Shown here piece after piece: positions 40,872-53,754 of a stretch of DNA of 64,000 nt. Positions within the stretch are counted from its first letter, which is position 1. Each line of letters starts with the position of its first letter. The notes beneath the pieces were generated by a model. It was not told where the DNA came from, did no database searches, and worked only from the letters and a program-made list of their open reading frames with translations. The translations under genes were made by a program, and so were the position numbers. The DNA comes from Umezawaea tangerina (GTDB lineage: Bacteria; Actinomycetota; Actinomycetes; Mycobacteriales; Pseudonocardiaceae), in assembly GCF_003002815.1 (NCBI RefSeq), contig NZ_PVTF01000009.1, positions 310,001 to 374,000 on the forward strand, read 5' to 3'.

Positions 40872-42047
40872 ATGGCGGACCCGGACAGCAAGGCCGCGGA
40901 GGCGCACCACGACCTGGTGGCGCAGCCGCACGAGGAAGAGGCCGAGGGCCCGATCGCGGACGCCGAGGCGGCGGCAGCGGAGATGAGCAGCGACGAGCGG
41001 CCGCTGGGACGTCCCGGTCGGCCGCTCAACCGGAGGTCGCCGTTCTTCGTCGGCATGATCGGCGCGGCGGGCGTGGCGGTGACCTACGGGCTGTCGCAGC
41101 TCCTGCTGAGCACGCGGGACGTGCTGGTGATGATCGGGCTGGCGTTCTTCCTGGCCGTGGGGCTCGAACCCGCCGTGTCGTGGCTGGCGCAGCACCGGTG
41201 GCGGCGCGGGCTGGCGGTGTCGGCGGTGCTGCTCACCCTGGTCGGGATCCTGGTGGGGTTCCTGGTCATGGCGATCACGCCGCTGGTCGACCAGGCGACC
41301 CAGTTCGCCGCCCACGCGCCCGAGTACCTCAAGGACCTGACCTCGAAGGGGTCGGTGCTGACCGAGCTGAACACCCGCTTCGACCTGCAGAACAGGGTCC
41401 AGGAGCTGGTGACCAAGAACCAGGACACCCTGATGAACGGGATCCTGGGCGCGGGCGCGATGGTGTTCGGGGCGCTGACCAACACCGTCATCGTGCTGAT
41501 CCTGACCGCGTACTTCCTGGGCAACCTCCCGGCGATCCGCCGCACGATCTACCGGTTCGTGCCGAGCACGCGCAGGCCGAGGGCGATCCTGATCGGCGAC
41601 CAGATGTTCGCCAAGATCGGCGGCTACGTCCTGGGCAACGTGCTCATCTCGCTCATCGCGGGAGGCGTGACGTTCGTCTGGCTGATCGTCTTCGGCGTCC
41701 CCTACGCGCTGCTGCTCGCCATCGGCGTGATGATCCTGGACCTCATCCCGGCCGTCGGCGCCACGATCGCCGCGGTCGTCGTCAGCCTGATCGCACTGAC
41801 GGTGTCACTCCCCGTAGGCATCGCGACCGCCGTCTTCTTCGTCGTGTACCAGACGGTCGAGAACTACTACCTCTCGCCGAAGGTGATGGGTCGGGTCGTG
41901 GAGATCCCGGACGTCGTCACGGTCGCGGCCGTCCTCATCGGCGGCACCCTCCTCGGCGTAATCGGAGCAATCGTCGCAATTCCGCTGGCAGCGGCGGTGC
42001 TGCTGCTACTCAGAGAGGTTTTGTTCCCCAGATTGGACCGCGCCTGA
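40872..42047 (+). CDS. AI-2E transporter family permease
   Basis: A 391-aa membrane protein of the AI-2E/PerM (UPF0118) family. An acidic N-terminal tail (about 60 residues) precedes seven or eight helices. Signatures are RDVLVMIGLAFFLAVGLEPAVSWL, GNVLISLIAGGVTFVWLIVFGVPYALLLA, DLIPAVGATIAAVVV and VVYQTVENYYLSPKVMGR. The physiological substrate is unsettled in the family (signals, Na+/H+, small solutes). The start ATG follows GGCGAG; an in-frame upstream start would extend the tail by 18 aa. Confidence 0.88.
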   Translation: MADPDSKAAEAHHDLVAQPHEEEAEGPIADAEAAAAEMSSDERPLGRPGRPLNRRSPFFVGMIGAAGVAVTYGLSQLLLSTRDVLVMIGLAFFLAVGLEPAVSWLAQHRWRRGLAVSAVLLTLVGILVGFLVMAITPLVDQATQFAAHAPEYLKDLTSKGSVLTELNTRFDLQNRVQELVTKNQDTLMNGILGAGAMVFGALTNTVIVLILTAYFLGNLPAIRRTIYRFVPSTRRPRAILIGDQMFAKIGGYVLGNVLISLIAGGVTFVWLIVFGVPYALLLAIGVMILDLIPAVGATIAAVVVSLIALTVSLPVGIATAVFFVVYQTVENYYLSPKVMGRVVEIPDVVTVAAVLIGGTLLGVIGAIVAIPLAAAVLLLLREVLFPRLDRA

Positions 42048-42162
42048 CCGTCCGGCTCGCGAAAACGACCACTCGTCGGATCCAGGAGTGAATCGGACGA
42101 GAACGGGGTAACCCGGCTCGCACCCTCGCCGATATGGGTGTCACAGGACCAGGAGGTGCCAC

Positions 42163-42366
42163 TTGTTGGAGCAGACGGTTACCCACCGCGTTCGTCACGG
42201 CCATCACAGCGCGTGGCTGCTTCCCGCCGTCCTGTTCGCCCTCACCGGAGTGGTGAACATCGGCATCGCGATCACCTCGTCGACGGTGTGGCCCGCGGTC
42301 CTCGCCGCGACGCTGCTGATCGCCGCGGCCGCGTGCGTGCGCGGCGCCATCGCCGAACAGGGGTAG
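42163..42366 (+). CDS. small membrane protein, two helices
   Basis: 67 aa starting at TTG with an excellent AGGAGGT ribosome site 6 nt upstream. Two transmembrane helices (SAWLLPAVLFALTGVVNIGIAI and VWPAVLAATLLIAAAACVR) follow a His-rich N-terminus (HRVRHGHH). No family recognised. It lies alone between the AI-2E permease and cobF. Confidence 0.65.
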   Translation: MLEQTVTHRVRHGHHSAWLLPAVLFALTGVVNIGIAITSSTVWPAVLAATLLIAAAACVRGAIAEQG

Positions 42367-42388
42367 GACGACTGGCAGACTCGCGCCC

Positions 42389-43144
42389 GTGAAGCAGATC
42401 CTCGTCATCGGCATCGGAGCGGGCGACCCCGACTACGTGACCATCCAGGCGGTCAAGGCCCTCAACCGCGTCGACGTGTTCTTCGTCCTGGACAAGGGCG
42501 AGGTCAAGCAGGACCTGGTGGACGTCCGCCAGGAGATCCTGGACCGGCACGTCGACCGGGCCTACCGCGTGGTCGAGGCGCGCGACCCGGAACGGGACCG
42601 GAGCACGCCCGCGTACGCCGAGGCCGTGCACGACTGGCGCAGGCGGCGCGCGGACGTGTGCGAGGAGCTGATCCGCGCCGAACTGGCCGACGGCCAGACC
42701 GGCGCGTTCCTCGTGTGGGGCGACCCGGCCCTCTACGACAGCACGCTGGCCATCGTCGAGGACATCCTGGCGCGCGGCGGCGTGGAGTTCGACTACGAGG
42801 TCATCCCCGGCATCACCAGCGTCCAGGCGCTGGTCGCGAAGCACCGGACCAGCCTGAACCGGGTGGGCCGCCCCGTGCAGGTCACGACCGGGCGCAGGCT
42901 CGCCGAGGGCTTCCCCGACGGGGTGGACGACGTCGTGGTGATGCTGGACGCGCACAACTCGTTCACCGGCGTGGCCGACCAGGACGTCGACATCTACTGG
43001 GGCGCCTACGTCGGCACGCCGGACGAGCTGCTCGTCTCCGGCCCCGTCCACGAGGTCGCCGAGCGGATCGTGGCCACCCGCGCGGAGGCTCGGGAGCGCA
43101 AGGGCTGGATCATGGACACCTACCTGCTGAGGCGCCGTCGTTAG
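42389..43144 (+). CDS. cobF: precorrin-6A synthase (deacetylating)
   Basis: A 251-aa SAM-dependent methyltransferase of aerobic cobalamin synthesis (methylates C1 of precorrin-5 with loss of acetate). The tetrapyrrole-methylase start is ILVIGIGAGDPDYVTIQAVKALN, with VWGDPALYDSTLAI in the middle, VIPGITSVQALVAKH and MLDAHNSFTGV. The GTG at 42389 directly precedes the first strand. No other cob genes are visible in the window, so it stands apart from the main pathway cluster. Confidence 0.92.
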   Translation: MKQILVIGIGAGDPDYVTIQAVKALNRVDVFFVLDKGEVKQDLVDVRQEILDRHVDRAYRVVEARDPERDRSTPAYAEAVHDWRRRRADVCEELIRAELADGQTGAFLVWGDPALYDSTLAIVEDILARGGVEFDYEVIPGITSVQALVAKHRTSLNRVGRPVQVTTGRRLAEGFPDGVDDVVVMLDAHNSFTGVADQDVDIYWGAYVGTPDELLVSGPVHEVAERIVATRAEARERKGWIMDTYLLRRRR

Positions 43145-43172
43145 GACCACGCGCACCGGTGGACCTGCCGGA

Positions 43173-43208
43173 ACACCCGTTCGCTGCGCCGTTCGGCCGA
43201 ACGGGTGT
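43173..43208 (+). terminator. terminator after cobF
   Basis: Perfect 11-bp stem ACACCCGTTCG / CGAACGGGTGT with a 14-nt loop, 28 nt after the cobF stop. Confidence 0.85.
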
Positions 43209-43563
43209 CGGTTCCACCTGCCGGGAGCTTGTCAACACGGGGTGGGATTTCCCACGAGCCCTGGACGGACTAGAGCCATAACGACGAATTCACACTATCG
43301 TCACAAGACCGGGTCACCCCCGGCGCAGCACCCAGGCGCACCACGATCCGCCATCCGGCCGCGTGCGCATGCACCACGCAGTGCCTCCCGCACAACGGCG
43401 TGCGGTCACCACCTGTAGATCAGCCGGCTTCCACCCGGCGCTTTGCGGTACCCGCTCAGGCCGTGCCCCCGTCACCTCGTCGTGCTGGGGCCCGGCCACC
43501 GACGTGTGCCCGAACGACATGTGTGCCCCTTTGTCAGCACTAGCCATGGGAGGGCCGCAGGCT
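43209..43563 (+). promoter_or_regulatory. gltB leader region, non-coding
   Basis: 355 bp before the chosen gltB start. The part around 43265-43310 (CCATAACGACGAATTCACAC) is AT-richer and is the likely promoter. The remaining 250 bp are a long leader. An in-frame extension exists, but its translation (Cys/His/Pro-rich) shows no similarity to glutamate synthase. I recognised no riboswitch. Confidence 0.45.
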
Positions 43564-48094
<4,531 letters not shown>

Positions 48095-48102
<8 letters not shown>

Positions 48103-49546
48103 CCCGAGGGGTTTTCTCACCACCCGGCGCGAGGTGCCGACCACCCGGCCGGTGTTCCTGCGCCTGAAGGACTGGCGCGAGGTCTACGAGGAGTTCGAGG
48201 GGCAGCGGCTGGAGAAGCAGGCCGGGCGCTGCATGGACTGCGGCATCCCGTTCTGCCACCAGGGCTGCCCGCTGGGCAACCTCATCCCCGAGTGGAACAC
48301 CCTGGTGTGGCGGGAGGACTGGCGGCAGGCCGCCGAGCGCCTGCACGCCACCAACAACTTCCCGGAGTTCACCGGGACGTTGTGCCCCGCCCCGTGCGAG
48401 ACCGCGTGCGTCGTCGGCATCAACGGCGATCCGGTGACCATCAAGCGGGTCGAGATCTCGATCATCGACCGCGCGTGGGACGAGGGCTGGGTGACCCCGC
48501 AGGTCCCCGAGGTCCGCACCGGCAAGAAGGTCGCCGTCGTCGGCTCCGGGCCCGCGGGCCTGGCCGCCGCGCAGCAGCTGACGCGCGCCGGTCACGACGT
48601 CGTGGTGCTGGAGCGCGCCGACGCGATCGGCGGGCTGCTGCGGTACGGCATCCCGGAGTTCAAGATGGAGAAGTGGCGGCTCGACCGGCGGCTCGACCAG
48701 ATGCGGGCCGAGGGCACCGAGTTCCGCGTCTCGGTCAACGTCGGCGTGGACGTCACCGTCGAGGAGCTGCGCGAGTCCTACGACGCAGTCGTGCTCGCGG
48801 GCGGCGCCACGGCGTGGCGCGACCTGCCGATCCCCGGCCGCTCGCTGTCCGGGGTGCACCAGGCCATGGAGTACCTGCCGCCCGCGAACCGGGTGGCACG
48901 GGGCGACCTCGAGCAGTCGCCCATCCACGCGGGCGGGAAGCACGTCGTCGTGATCGGGGGCGGTGACACCGGCGCGGACTGCGTCGGCACCGCGCACCGG
49001 CAGGGCGCGGCCTCGGTGACCCAACTCGAGATCATGCCCCGCCCTCCGGAGGTGCGCTCTGCCACCAACCCGTGGCCCACCTACTCGATGATCTACCGCG
49101 TGTCCTCGGCCCACGAAGAGGGTGGGGAGCGCGTCTACGCGGTGTCCACGGTGGAGTTCCGGGGAGACGAAAACGGTGCTGTGCAGTCGTTGCAGCTCGT
49201 CGAGGTCGCCTTCGAGGGTGGGAAGTTCGTGCCGGTGGAGGGGACTGAGCGGGTGATCCCGGCTCAGCTGGTGACCCTGGCGATGGGGTTCCTCGGGCCC
49301 GAGAGGGCTGGGTTGATCGAGGAGCTGGGGGTGGAGCTGGATGGTCGGGGGAATGTGGCGCGGGATCGGTCGTTCGCCACGTCGGTGGACGGGGTGTTCG
49401 TGGCGGGGGACATGGGGAGGGGGCAGTCGTTGATCGTGTGGGCGATTGCGGAGGGGAGGTCGGCGGCGGCGGGGGTGGATGCTTATTTGACCGGTAGGGA
49501 TTTGTTGCCTCGGCCGATCGGGCCGGGTGATCGGCCGATGGTGTGA
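48095..49546 (+). CDS. gltD: glutamate synthase, small (beta) subunit
   Basis: 483 aa. N-terminal Fe-S region with [17 protein letters not shown] and [12 protein letters not shown]-binding [13 protein letters not shown] (about residue 150) and NADPH-binding [13 protein letters not shown] (about 290). It delivers NADPH electrons to GltB. The ATG overlaps the gltB stop by 8 bp. From about 49140 to the stop, codon third positions shift to G/T (GTGGCGGGGG-like runs), in contrast to the first two thirds, and the shift continues into the repeat region downstream. Confidence 0.95.
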
Positions 49547-49621
49547 TGTTGGGCTGACGGGTGTTGGGCTGACGGGTGTTGGGCTGGGGCCCTCGGGGAC
49601 GGTGTTGTCCTCGGGGGCCCT

Positions 49622-49690
49622 TGGGTTTGAGGGGGTTTGGGTTTGGGGGGTTTGGGTTTGGGGGGTTTGGGTTTGGGGGGTTTGGGTTTC
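49622..49690. repeat. G-rich 17-bp tandem repeat
   Basis: Four near-identical head-to-tail units of GGGTTTGGGTTTGGGGG type. Runs of 3-6 G separated by TTT make the plus strand a strong G-quadruplex candidate. The minus-strand Pro/Lys frame through it is a by-product of the repeat. Confidence 0.85.
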
Positions 49691-49705
49691 TGGGGGCCCG
49701 GAATT

Positions 49706-49805
49706 GTCGGACCCCCTGAGTACCTTGTGTATTGGGGGGTCTTCTGGGTTGGGGGACCCTTGGTTTGGGGTTTTCGTGAGGGGTTCACCCCGGTCGCCGA
49801 GTGTT
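49706..49805. repeat. conserved 100-bp flanking module, copy 4
   Basis: Starts GTCGGACCCCCTGAGTACCT and ends CGGTCGCCGAGTGTT next to the palindrome. GACCCCC (49710-49716) pairs with GGGGGTC (49735-49741), leaving the loop TGAGTACCTTGTGTATTG. It is the reverse complement of 33998-34099; the first 50 bp occur a third time at 50436-50488. Confidence 0.88.
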
Positions 49806-49866
49806 CTATGACCACCGCCGCTTGTCAAGACGATAGCGCTGTCTTGACAAGCGGCGGTGGTCATAG
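49806..49866. repeat. perfect 26-bp-arm palindrome, copy 4
   Basis: Left arm CTATGACCACCGCCG followed by CTTGTCAAGAC (49806-49831), loop GATAGCGCT, exact complement 49841-49866. Followed by the shared AGATGGCTTCTCGTCGGGGT flank and the hairpin array, so its orientation is inverted relative to copies 1 and 2. Confidence 0.92.
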
Positions 49867-49910
49867 AGATGGCTTCTCGTCGGGGTGCGTGGGGGACGAG
49901 TGGTTGAGAG

Positions 49911-50285
49911 GGCATCAGGCTCCGCCTGACAGGGCATCGGCTTCGCCGACCGGGCATCCTCGCTGCGCGTCGGACAAGGCCCCTGGCGCTCCGCGCCGGT
50001 TGGGGGTGGCGGGCTGCGCCCCGCTGGGGATCCTCGCTACGCGTCGGACAGGACCCCAGGCGCTCCGCGCCGGATGGGGGTGGCGGGCTTCGCCCATCAG
50101 GGAATCCTCGCTGCGCGCCTGGTACAGGCATCGGCTGCGCCGATAAGGCCCTGGGCGCTGCGCGCCGGATGCGCGTTGGCGGGCTTCGCCCATCTGCGGA
50201 GCCTTGGCTTCGCCGTCGGACACTGCGTCCTCGCCGCGCGTCGGATGGAGAAGGCGGGCGCTCCGCGCCGGATGCGAGGTGGCGG
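49911..50285. repeat. GCATC mini-hairpin array, copy 4 (longest)
   Basis: About 375 bp of micro-hairpin units: GCATCAGGCTCCGCCTGAC, GCATCGGCTTCGCCGAC, CATCCTCGCTGCGCGTCGG, GGCGCTCCGCGCC and GGCGGGCTTCGCCC in varying order. Units are similar in design rather than sequence, and several loops are TTCG or CTCC. No gene is contained. Confidence 0.8.
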
Positions 50286-50435
50286 ATGGGCCAGGTCGCA
50301 TCCGGTGCGGTGGGTGGCGGGTGGTGGGCATTTGTCGGGTTAGGCGCTTGTCGTGTCGTGTGGAGGGTCGTCAAGTAGTAGCTGGTGTTTCCGAAGATCA
50401 AGTAGCCGTGTGCCGAATTTGGCGCGCCGAAAATG

Positions 50436-50488
50436 TCGGACCCCCTGAGTACCTTGTGCATCGGGGGGTCTTCACGGTCAGGGGACCT
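50436..50488. repeat. partial second copy of the flanking module
   Basis: GTCGGACCCCCTGAGTACCT, TGTGCATCGGGGGGTCTTC and GGGGACC repeat the start of the 49706 module in the same orientation, with the hairpin preserved (its loop changes two bases, TATTG to CATCG). It ends about 20 bp from the stop of the CBM2 gene. Confidence 0.85.
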
Positions 50489-50509
50489 CCGATTGGTGTG
50501 CCCTGGTGG

Positions 50510-51664
50510 TTAGCAGCCGATGGCGGAGTTGGCGATTACCACGTCGTCGTACCAGAGGGTGTCGGAGCCTTCGCCGTAGCTTTCCCAGCCGAGGCGCAGG
50601 TCGACTGGGGTGGGGTGCCAGTTGGTGCGGGAGAGCCATTGTTGGTCGATGTCGGGGGTGGGGGTGCCGTCGACTTTCAGGCCGGTGATCTCGTGGGAGT
50701 CGAGCCAGGTGCGGAGGGTACCGGTGCGGTCGATTTCGAATTCGACGCAGTTCCACTGGTTGAGCGGGAGCGGGACGCTTTGCGCCACGCCTGCCGGGCT
50801 TTGGGCGGGGAGGGTGGCGTCGTCGGATTCGCGGTTCCACTGGAGGGCTTGGTTTTGGCCGCCGAAGCGGAGGTCGCGGTTGTTGTCGGAGGTGTCCTTC
50901 AACGCCGCGGTGGTGATGTGGCTGGTGGGTAGTGCGGTGGTGTGGCGGAGGTAGTAGCGGACGCGGACCGGGCCGGAGATGGACACGGCGGTGCCGAAGA
51001 AGATGTGGTTGCAGTAGCCGGCTTTGCCGTCGACGCGGATGGAGCGGGTGCCGCCGTGGGCGACGGCGGTGTCGACGGAGACGGTTCCGGCGCCCGTGCA
51101 GTTGGCCGCGCCGACGGTCCACAGGCCCGAGGGGGTCGTGCCGGTCTGGTTTTCGAAGTTGTCGCAGACGGCGCCGGTCGGGCACGTGCCCGGAACCGGG
51201 GGTGTGGTGGTCGTCGTCGTCGTGGTGGTGGTTGTCGTCGTGGTGGTCGTGGGCGGTTGGCCGTTGCAGGAGACGCCGTTGAACGCGTAGTCGACCGGGG
51301 CGTCGTTGGTGCCCTGGAAGGTCGCCTGGAAACCGAACTGGGTGCTGGCGCCGGTGCCCAGGGTGCCGTTGTGGGCGGCGTTCTTCGCCGTGACGACCTT
51401 GCCGGACTGGGTGACGGTCGCGTTCCACGCGGAGGTCACCACCTGGCTGCCGGTGTAGGTCCAGGTGAGCGTCCACGCGGTGACCGGCGCGCCGCCGTTG
51501 GTGACGGTGACGTTCGCGGTGAACCCGCCCTGCCACTGGTTCGGTTGGTAGACGACGGCGCAGGCGGGTGCGGCCGAGGCGGAGGAGTGGCCGCCGACCA
51601 CGACCAGTGCCACGACGGACAGACCGGACATGACGGCGGCGAGCACGCGCAGCAGGGTTCGCAC
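50510..51664 (-). CDS. secreted CBM2 plus Cip1-like (beta-jelly-roll) protein
   Basis: 384 aa. Signal peptide (LLRVLAAVMSGLSVVALVVV, then SASAAPACAVVY). A CBM2 cellulose-binding domain follows (QWQGGFTANVTVTNGGAPV, TWTYTGSQVVTSAWNATVTQ, GFQATFQGTNDAPV), then a poly-Thr linker (about residues 138-155) and a C-terminal domain resembling the fungal Cip1/glucuronan-lyase-like jelly roll (YCNHIFFGTAVSISGPVRVRYYLR, QWNCVEFEIDRTGTLRTWLD, DTLWYDDVVIA). It probably acts on plant cell wall glucuronides or cellulose. A CebR-like box lies in its promoter. Confidence 0.85.
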   Translation of the reverse strand: MRTLLRVLAAVMSGLSVVALVVVGGHSSASAAPACAVVYQPNQWQGGFTANVTVTNGGAPVTAWTLTWTYTGSQVVTSAWNATVTQSGKVVTAKNAAHNGTLGTGASTQFGFQATFQGTNDAPVDYAFNGVSCNGQPPTTTTTTTTTTTTTTTTPPVPGTCPTGAVCDNFENQTGTTPSGLWTVGAANCTGAGTVSVDTAVAHGGTRSIRVDGKAGYCNHIFFGTAVSISGPVRVRYYLRHTTALPTSHITTAALKDTSDNNRDLRFGGQNQALQWNRESDDATLPAQSPAGVAQSVPLPLNQWNCVEFEIDRTGTLRTWLDSHEITGLKVDGTPTPDIDQQWLSRTNWHPTPVDLRLGWESYGEGSDTLWYDDVVIANSAIGC

Positions 51665-51682
51665 GGTTACTCCTCACGTTTC

Positions 51683-51696
51683 TGGGAACGCTCCCA
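51683..51696. promoter_or_regulatory. CebR-like operator (cellulose utilisation box)
   Basis: TGGGAACGCTCCCA matches the CebR/CelR palindrome TGGGAGCGCTCCCA at 13 of 14 positions. It lies 19 nt upstream of the CBM2 protein start, where a bound repressor would block transcription. Cellobiose-responsive control is the direct inference. Confidence 0.8.
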
Positions 51697-51749
51697 GACA
51701 CTGACCGTAACGAGTTCGTCATCTGTGCGGAAGAGACCGAGCGCACCAA

Positions 51750-52622
51750 CTACGAGGCGACGACCGCCAGCGCGCCGGGGCGGCAGTCGACCGAGAGGGG
51801 TAGTTCGGCGATGCGCTCGCCGTCGGCGTAGCCGACCCAGCCGTTGTCGCCGCCGAGGCGGACGGACCGGGCGCGCAGGGTGCGGACGGCCAGGTGTTCG
51901 ACGTGGCCGCCGGTGCGCAGGGTGGGCAGCATCCGGACCAGGGCGGTGCGGCTGACCTCGGTGACGACGGTGAGGTCGAACAGACCGTCGGTCGGGTCGG
52001 CGTCGGGGCAGACGGGGATGCCGCCGCCGTAGCAGGGGGTGTTGCCGATCGCGACCAGCGTCGCGTCCAGCTCCTCGACGCCGTGCTCGGTCTCCACGAC
52101 CAGCGGCGCCGCCCGCAGCGCGGCCAGCTCGGCCAGGATCGCCAGGTCGTACCGGCGGGGTCCGGCGGGCCAGCGCATCGCGTTCGCGCGTTCGTTCACG
52201 GCCGAGTCGAACCCGGCGCACAGCACGGTCGCGAACCAGGTGCCGGTCGAGACCCGGCCGAGGTCGAACCGCTTGCGGGCGCCCGAACGCAGGTTCGCCA
52301 CCACGTCGTCCACGGTCGCCGTGCCGAGCACGGCCGCGAAGTCGTTGCCGGTGCCCGCGGGGACCACGGCCAGCGCGGTCGGGGTCTCCGCGCACGCCTG
52401 GACGCCGAGGTGCGCGCCGCCGTCGCCACCCAGGACGACGAGCACGTCCACGCCGTCGGCCACGGCCTTGCGGGCCAGTCGGGCGGTGTCCCCGGCGCTG
52501 TAGCCGACGTGCAGGTCGAGCCGGTCCACGGCCTCCCGCAGGCCCGCCGCGACCGTGCCCGCGATCCGCGCCGCCCTGCCCTTACCCGAGGCCGGGCACA
52601 CCAGCAGGGCCGCGTGGGTCAT
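51750..52622 (-). CDS. diacylglycerol/lipid kinase-family protein
   Basis: 290 aa. DAGK catalytic domain: LLVCPASGKGRA (nucleotide loop), VLVVLGGDGGAHLGVQA (the GGDGT motif, here GGDGGA), VVPAGTGNDFAAVLG, and a beta-sandwich C-terminal part (CAGFDSAVNERANAMRWPAGPRRYD, TLVAIGNTPCYGGGIPVCPDADPTDGLFDL). It probably phosphorylates diacylglycerol or a related lipid using ATP. The Gly in place of the usual Thr in the GGDGT motif is unusual but seen in some homologues. Lies immediately downstream of tatC, separated by a terminator. Confidence 0.88.
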   Translation of the reverse strand: MTHAALLVCPASGKGRAARIAGTVAAGLREAVDRLDLHVGYSAGDTARLARKAVADGVDVLVVLGGDGGAHLGVQACAETPTALAVVPAGTGNDFAAVLGTATVDDVVANLRSGARKRFDLGRVSTGTWFATVLCAGFDSAVNERANAMRWPAGPRRYDLAILAELAALRAAPLVVETEHGVEELDATLVAIGNTPCYGGGIPVCPDADPTDGLFDLTVVTEVSRTALVRMLPTLRTGGHVEHLAVRTLRARSVRLGGDNGWVGYADGERIAELPLSVDCRPGALAVVAS

Positions 52623-52703
52623 CGGTCGTTTCCCCGTTCGGTCAGCCGTTCCGCCGTCGCGAGCATACCCACGTGGGCGTGCCCGGAACCCCTGCGGAAG
52701 AAC

Positions 52704-52745
52704 GACCGCGGGCCGCGCCGGTGGAGCTCGGCACGGCCCGCGGTC
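52704..52745 (-). terminator. terminator of the tat operon
   Basis: Perfect 12-bp stem GACCGCGGGCCG / CGGCCCGCGGTC with an 18-nt loop, just downstream of the tatC stop (minus strand). Confidence 0.85.
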
Positions 52746-52756
52746 AGGACTTCGGG

Positions 52757-53734
52757 TCAGGTCGCGTCGTCGTAGTCCGGGCGCTTCCGCGGGGTCGCGG
52801 GCGCCTCGACGGGCTCCTCCTCGATCGAGGAGGGCGTGTAGTCGAACGGCGCGGGCTCGTTGTCGTCGAGCTCCGCCAGCCCTTCGGCGGCGAGCCGCTT
52901 GGCCGCCCGGCGGTCGTGCACGCGGGCCATCTGGATCGCGAGCTCGAACAGCAGCGTCAACGCCACGGCGAGGAAGACCATCGAGATCGGGTCGGTACCC
53001 GGCGTGGCGATGGCGGCGAAGACGAACAGGGCGAAGATGATGCCGCGGCGCCACTTGTTCAGCTTCTCGTAGCTCACCACGCCGACCTGGTTGAGCATGA
53101 CCACGACCAGCGGCAGCTCGAAGCTGACGCCGAAGATGAGCAGCAGCGCCAGGACGAAGTTGATGTACGCGCCACCGGACAGCGCGGTCAGGAACTTCTC
53201 GTCGCCGAAGCCGACCAGGACGTTCAGGCCCTGGGGCACGACGTAGAAGGCCAGCACCGCGCCGCAGATGAACAGCACGGACGCCGCGAACACGAAGACC
53301 AGCGCGAACTTGCGCTCCTTCGAGTACAGGCCGGGCGCGATGAACCGCCACACCTGGTTCAGCCACAGCGGCGACGTCAGGGCCATGCCCGCCGCCGCGC
53401 CGACCTTCAGGCGGATCATGAAGCCCTCGAACGGCTCCGTCTGCAGCAGCTGGCAGGCGACGTCGCCCTGGTGCAGCCGGTTGTCCAGCGGGATGCCGCA
53501 GTACGGGGCGATGACGACGTCACCGAGGCTGGGCAGGCCGAAGAGCCGCCACTGCCACCAGAAGAAGCCGAAGATCGCGCCGATGGCGATGAACAGCAGA
53601 CCCCACGCGAGCCTGCTGCGCAGGTCGTAGAGGTGGTCCTTGAGGGACATCGTGCCATCGGGGTTCGCCCGACGGCTGGTCTTGTTCCTGCGGTCCCGGA
53701 GCTGACCCAGCCACCGGACGGGACTTGCGCCCAC
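52757..53734 (-). CDS. tatC: Sec-independent protein translocase TatC
   Basis: 325 aa, six transmembrane helices. MSLKDHLYDLRSRLAWGL is the conserved amphipathic N-terminus preceding TM1, with the signal-recognising Glu/Asp face. TSPLWLNQVWRFIAPGLYSKER is the first cytoplasmic loop motif, and FGVSFELPLVVVMLNQVGVV lies in TM4. An acidic Pro-rich tail of about 70 residues ends the protein. The chosen GTG start at 53734 (AAGGACGG upstream) adds a 28-residue basic extension; the internal ATG of MSLKD is an alternative. TatC is the receptor for twin-arginine signal peptides. Confidence 0.94.
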   Translation of the reverse strand: MGASPVRWLGQLRDRRNKTSRRANPDGTMSLKDHLYDLRSRLAWGLLFIAIGAIFGFFWWQWRLFGLPSLGDVVIAPYCGIPLDNRLHQGDVACQLLQTEPFEGFMIRLKVGAAAGMALTSPLWLNQVWRFIAPGLYSKERKFALVFVFAASVLFICGAVLAFYVVPQGLNVLVGFGDEKFLTALSGGAYINFVLALLLIFGVSFELPLVVVMLNQVGVVSYEKLNKWRRGIIFALFVFAAIATPGTDPISMVFLAVALTLLFELAIQMARVHDRRAAKRLAAEGLAELDDNEPAPFDYTPSSIEEEPVEAPATPRKRPDYDDAT

Positions 53735-53754
53735 CGTGCGGTCCGTCCTTCAGC

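Noticed and set aside
49483-49815. Pro/Lys-repeat protein on the minus strand
   Set aside because: The PKPPKP pattern is the translation of the G-rich 17-bp tandem repeat; no start signal or conserved domain.
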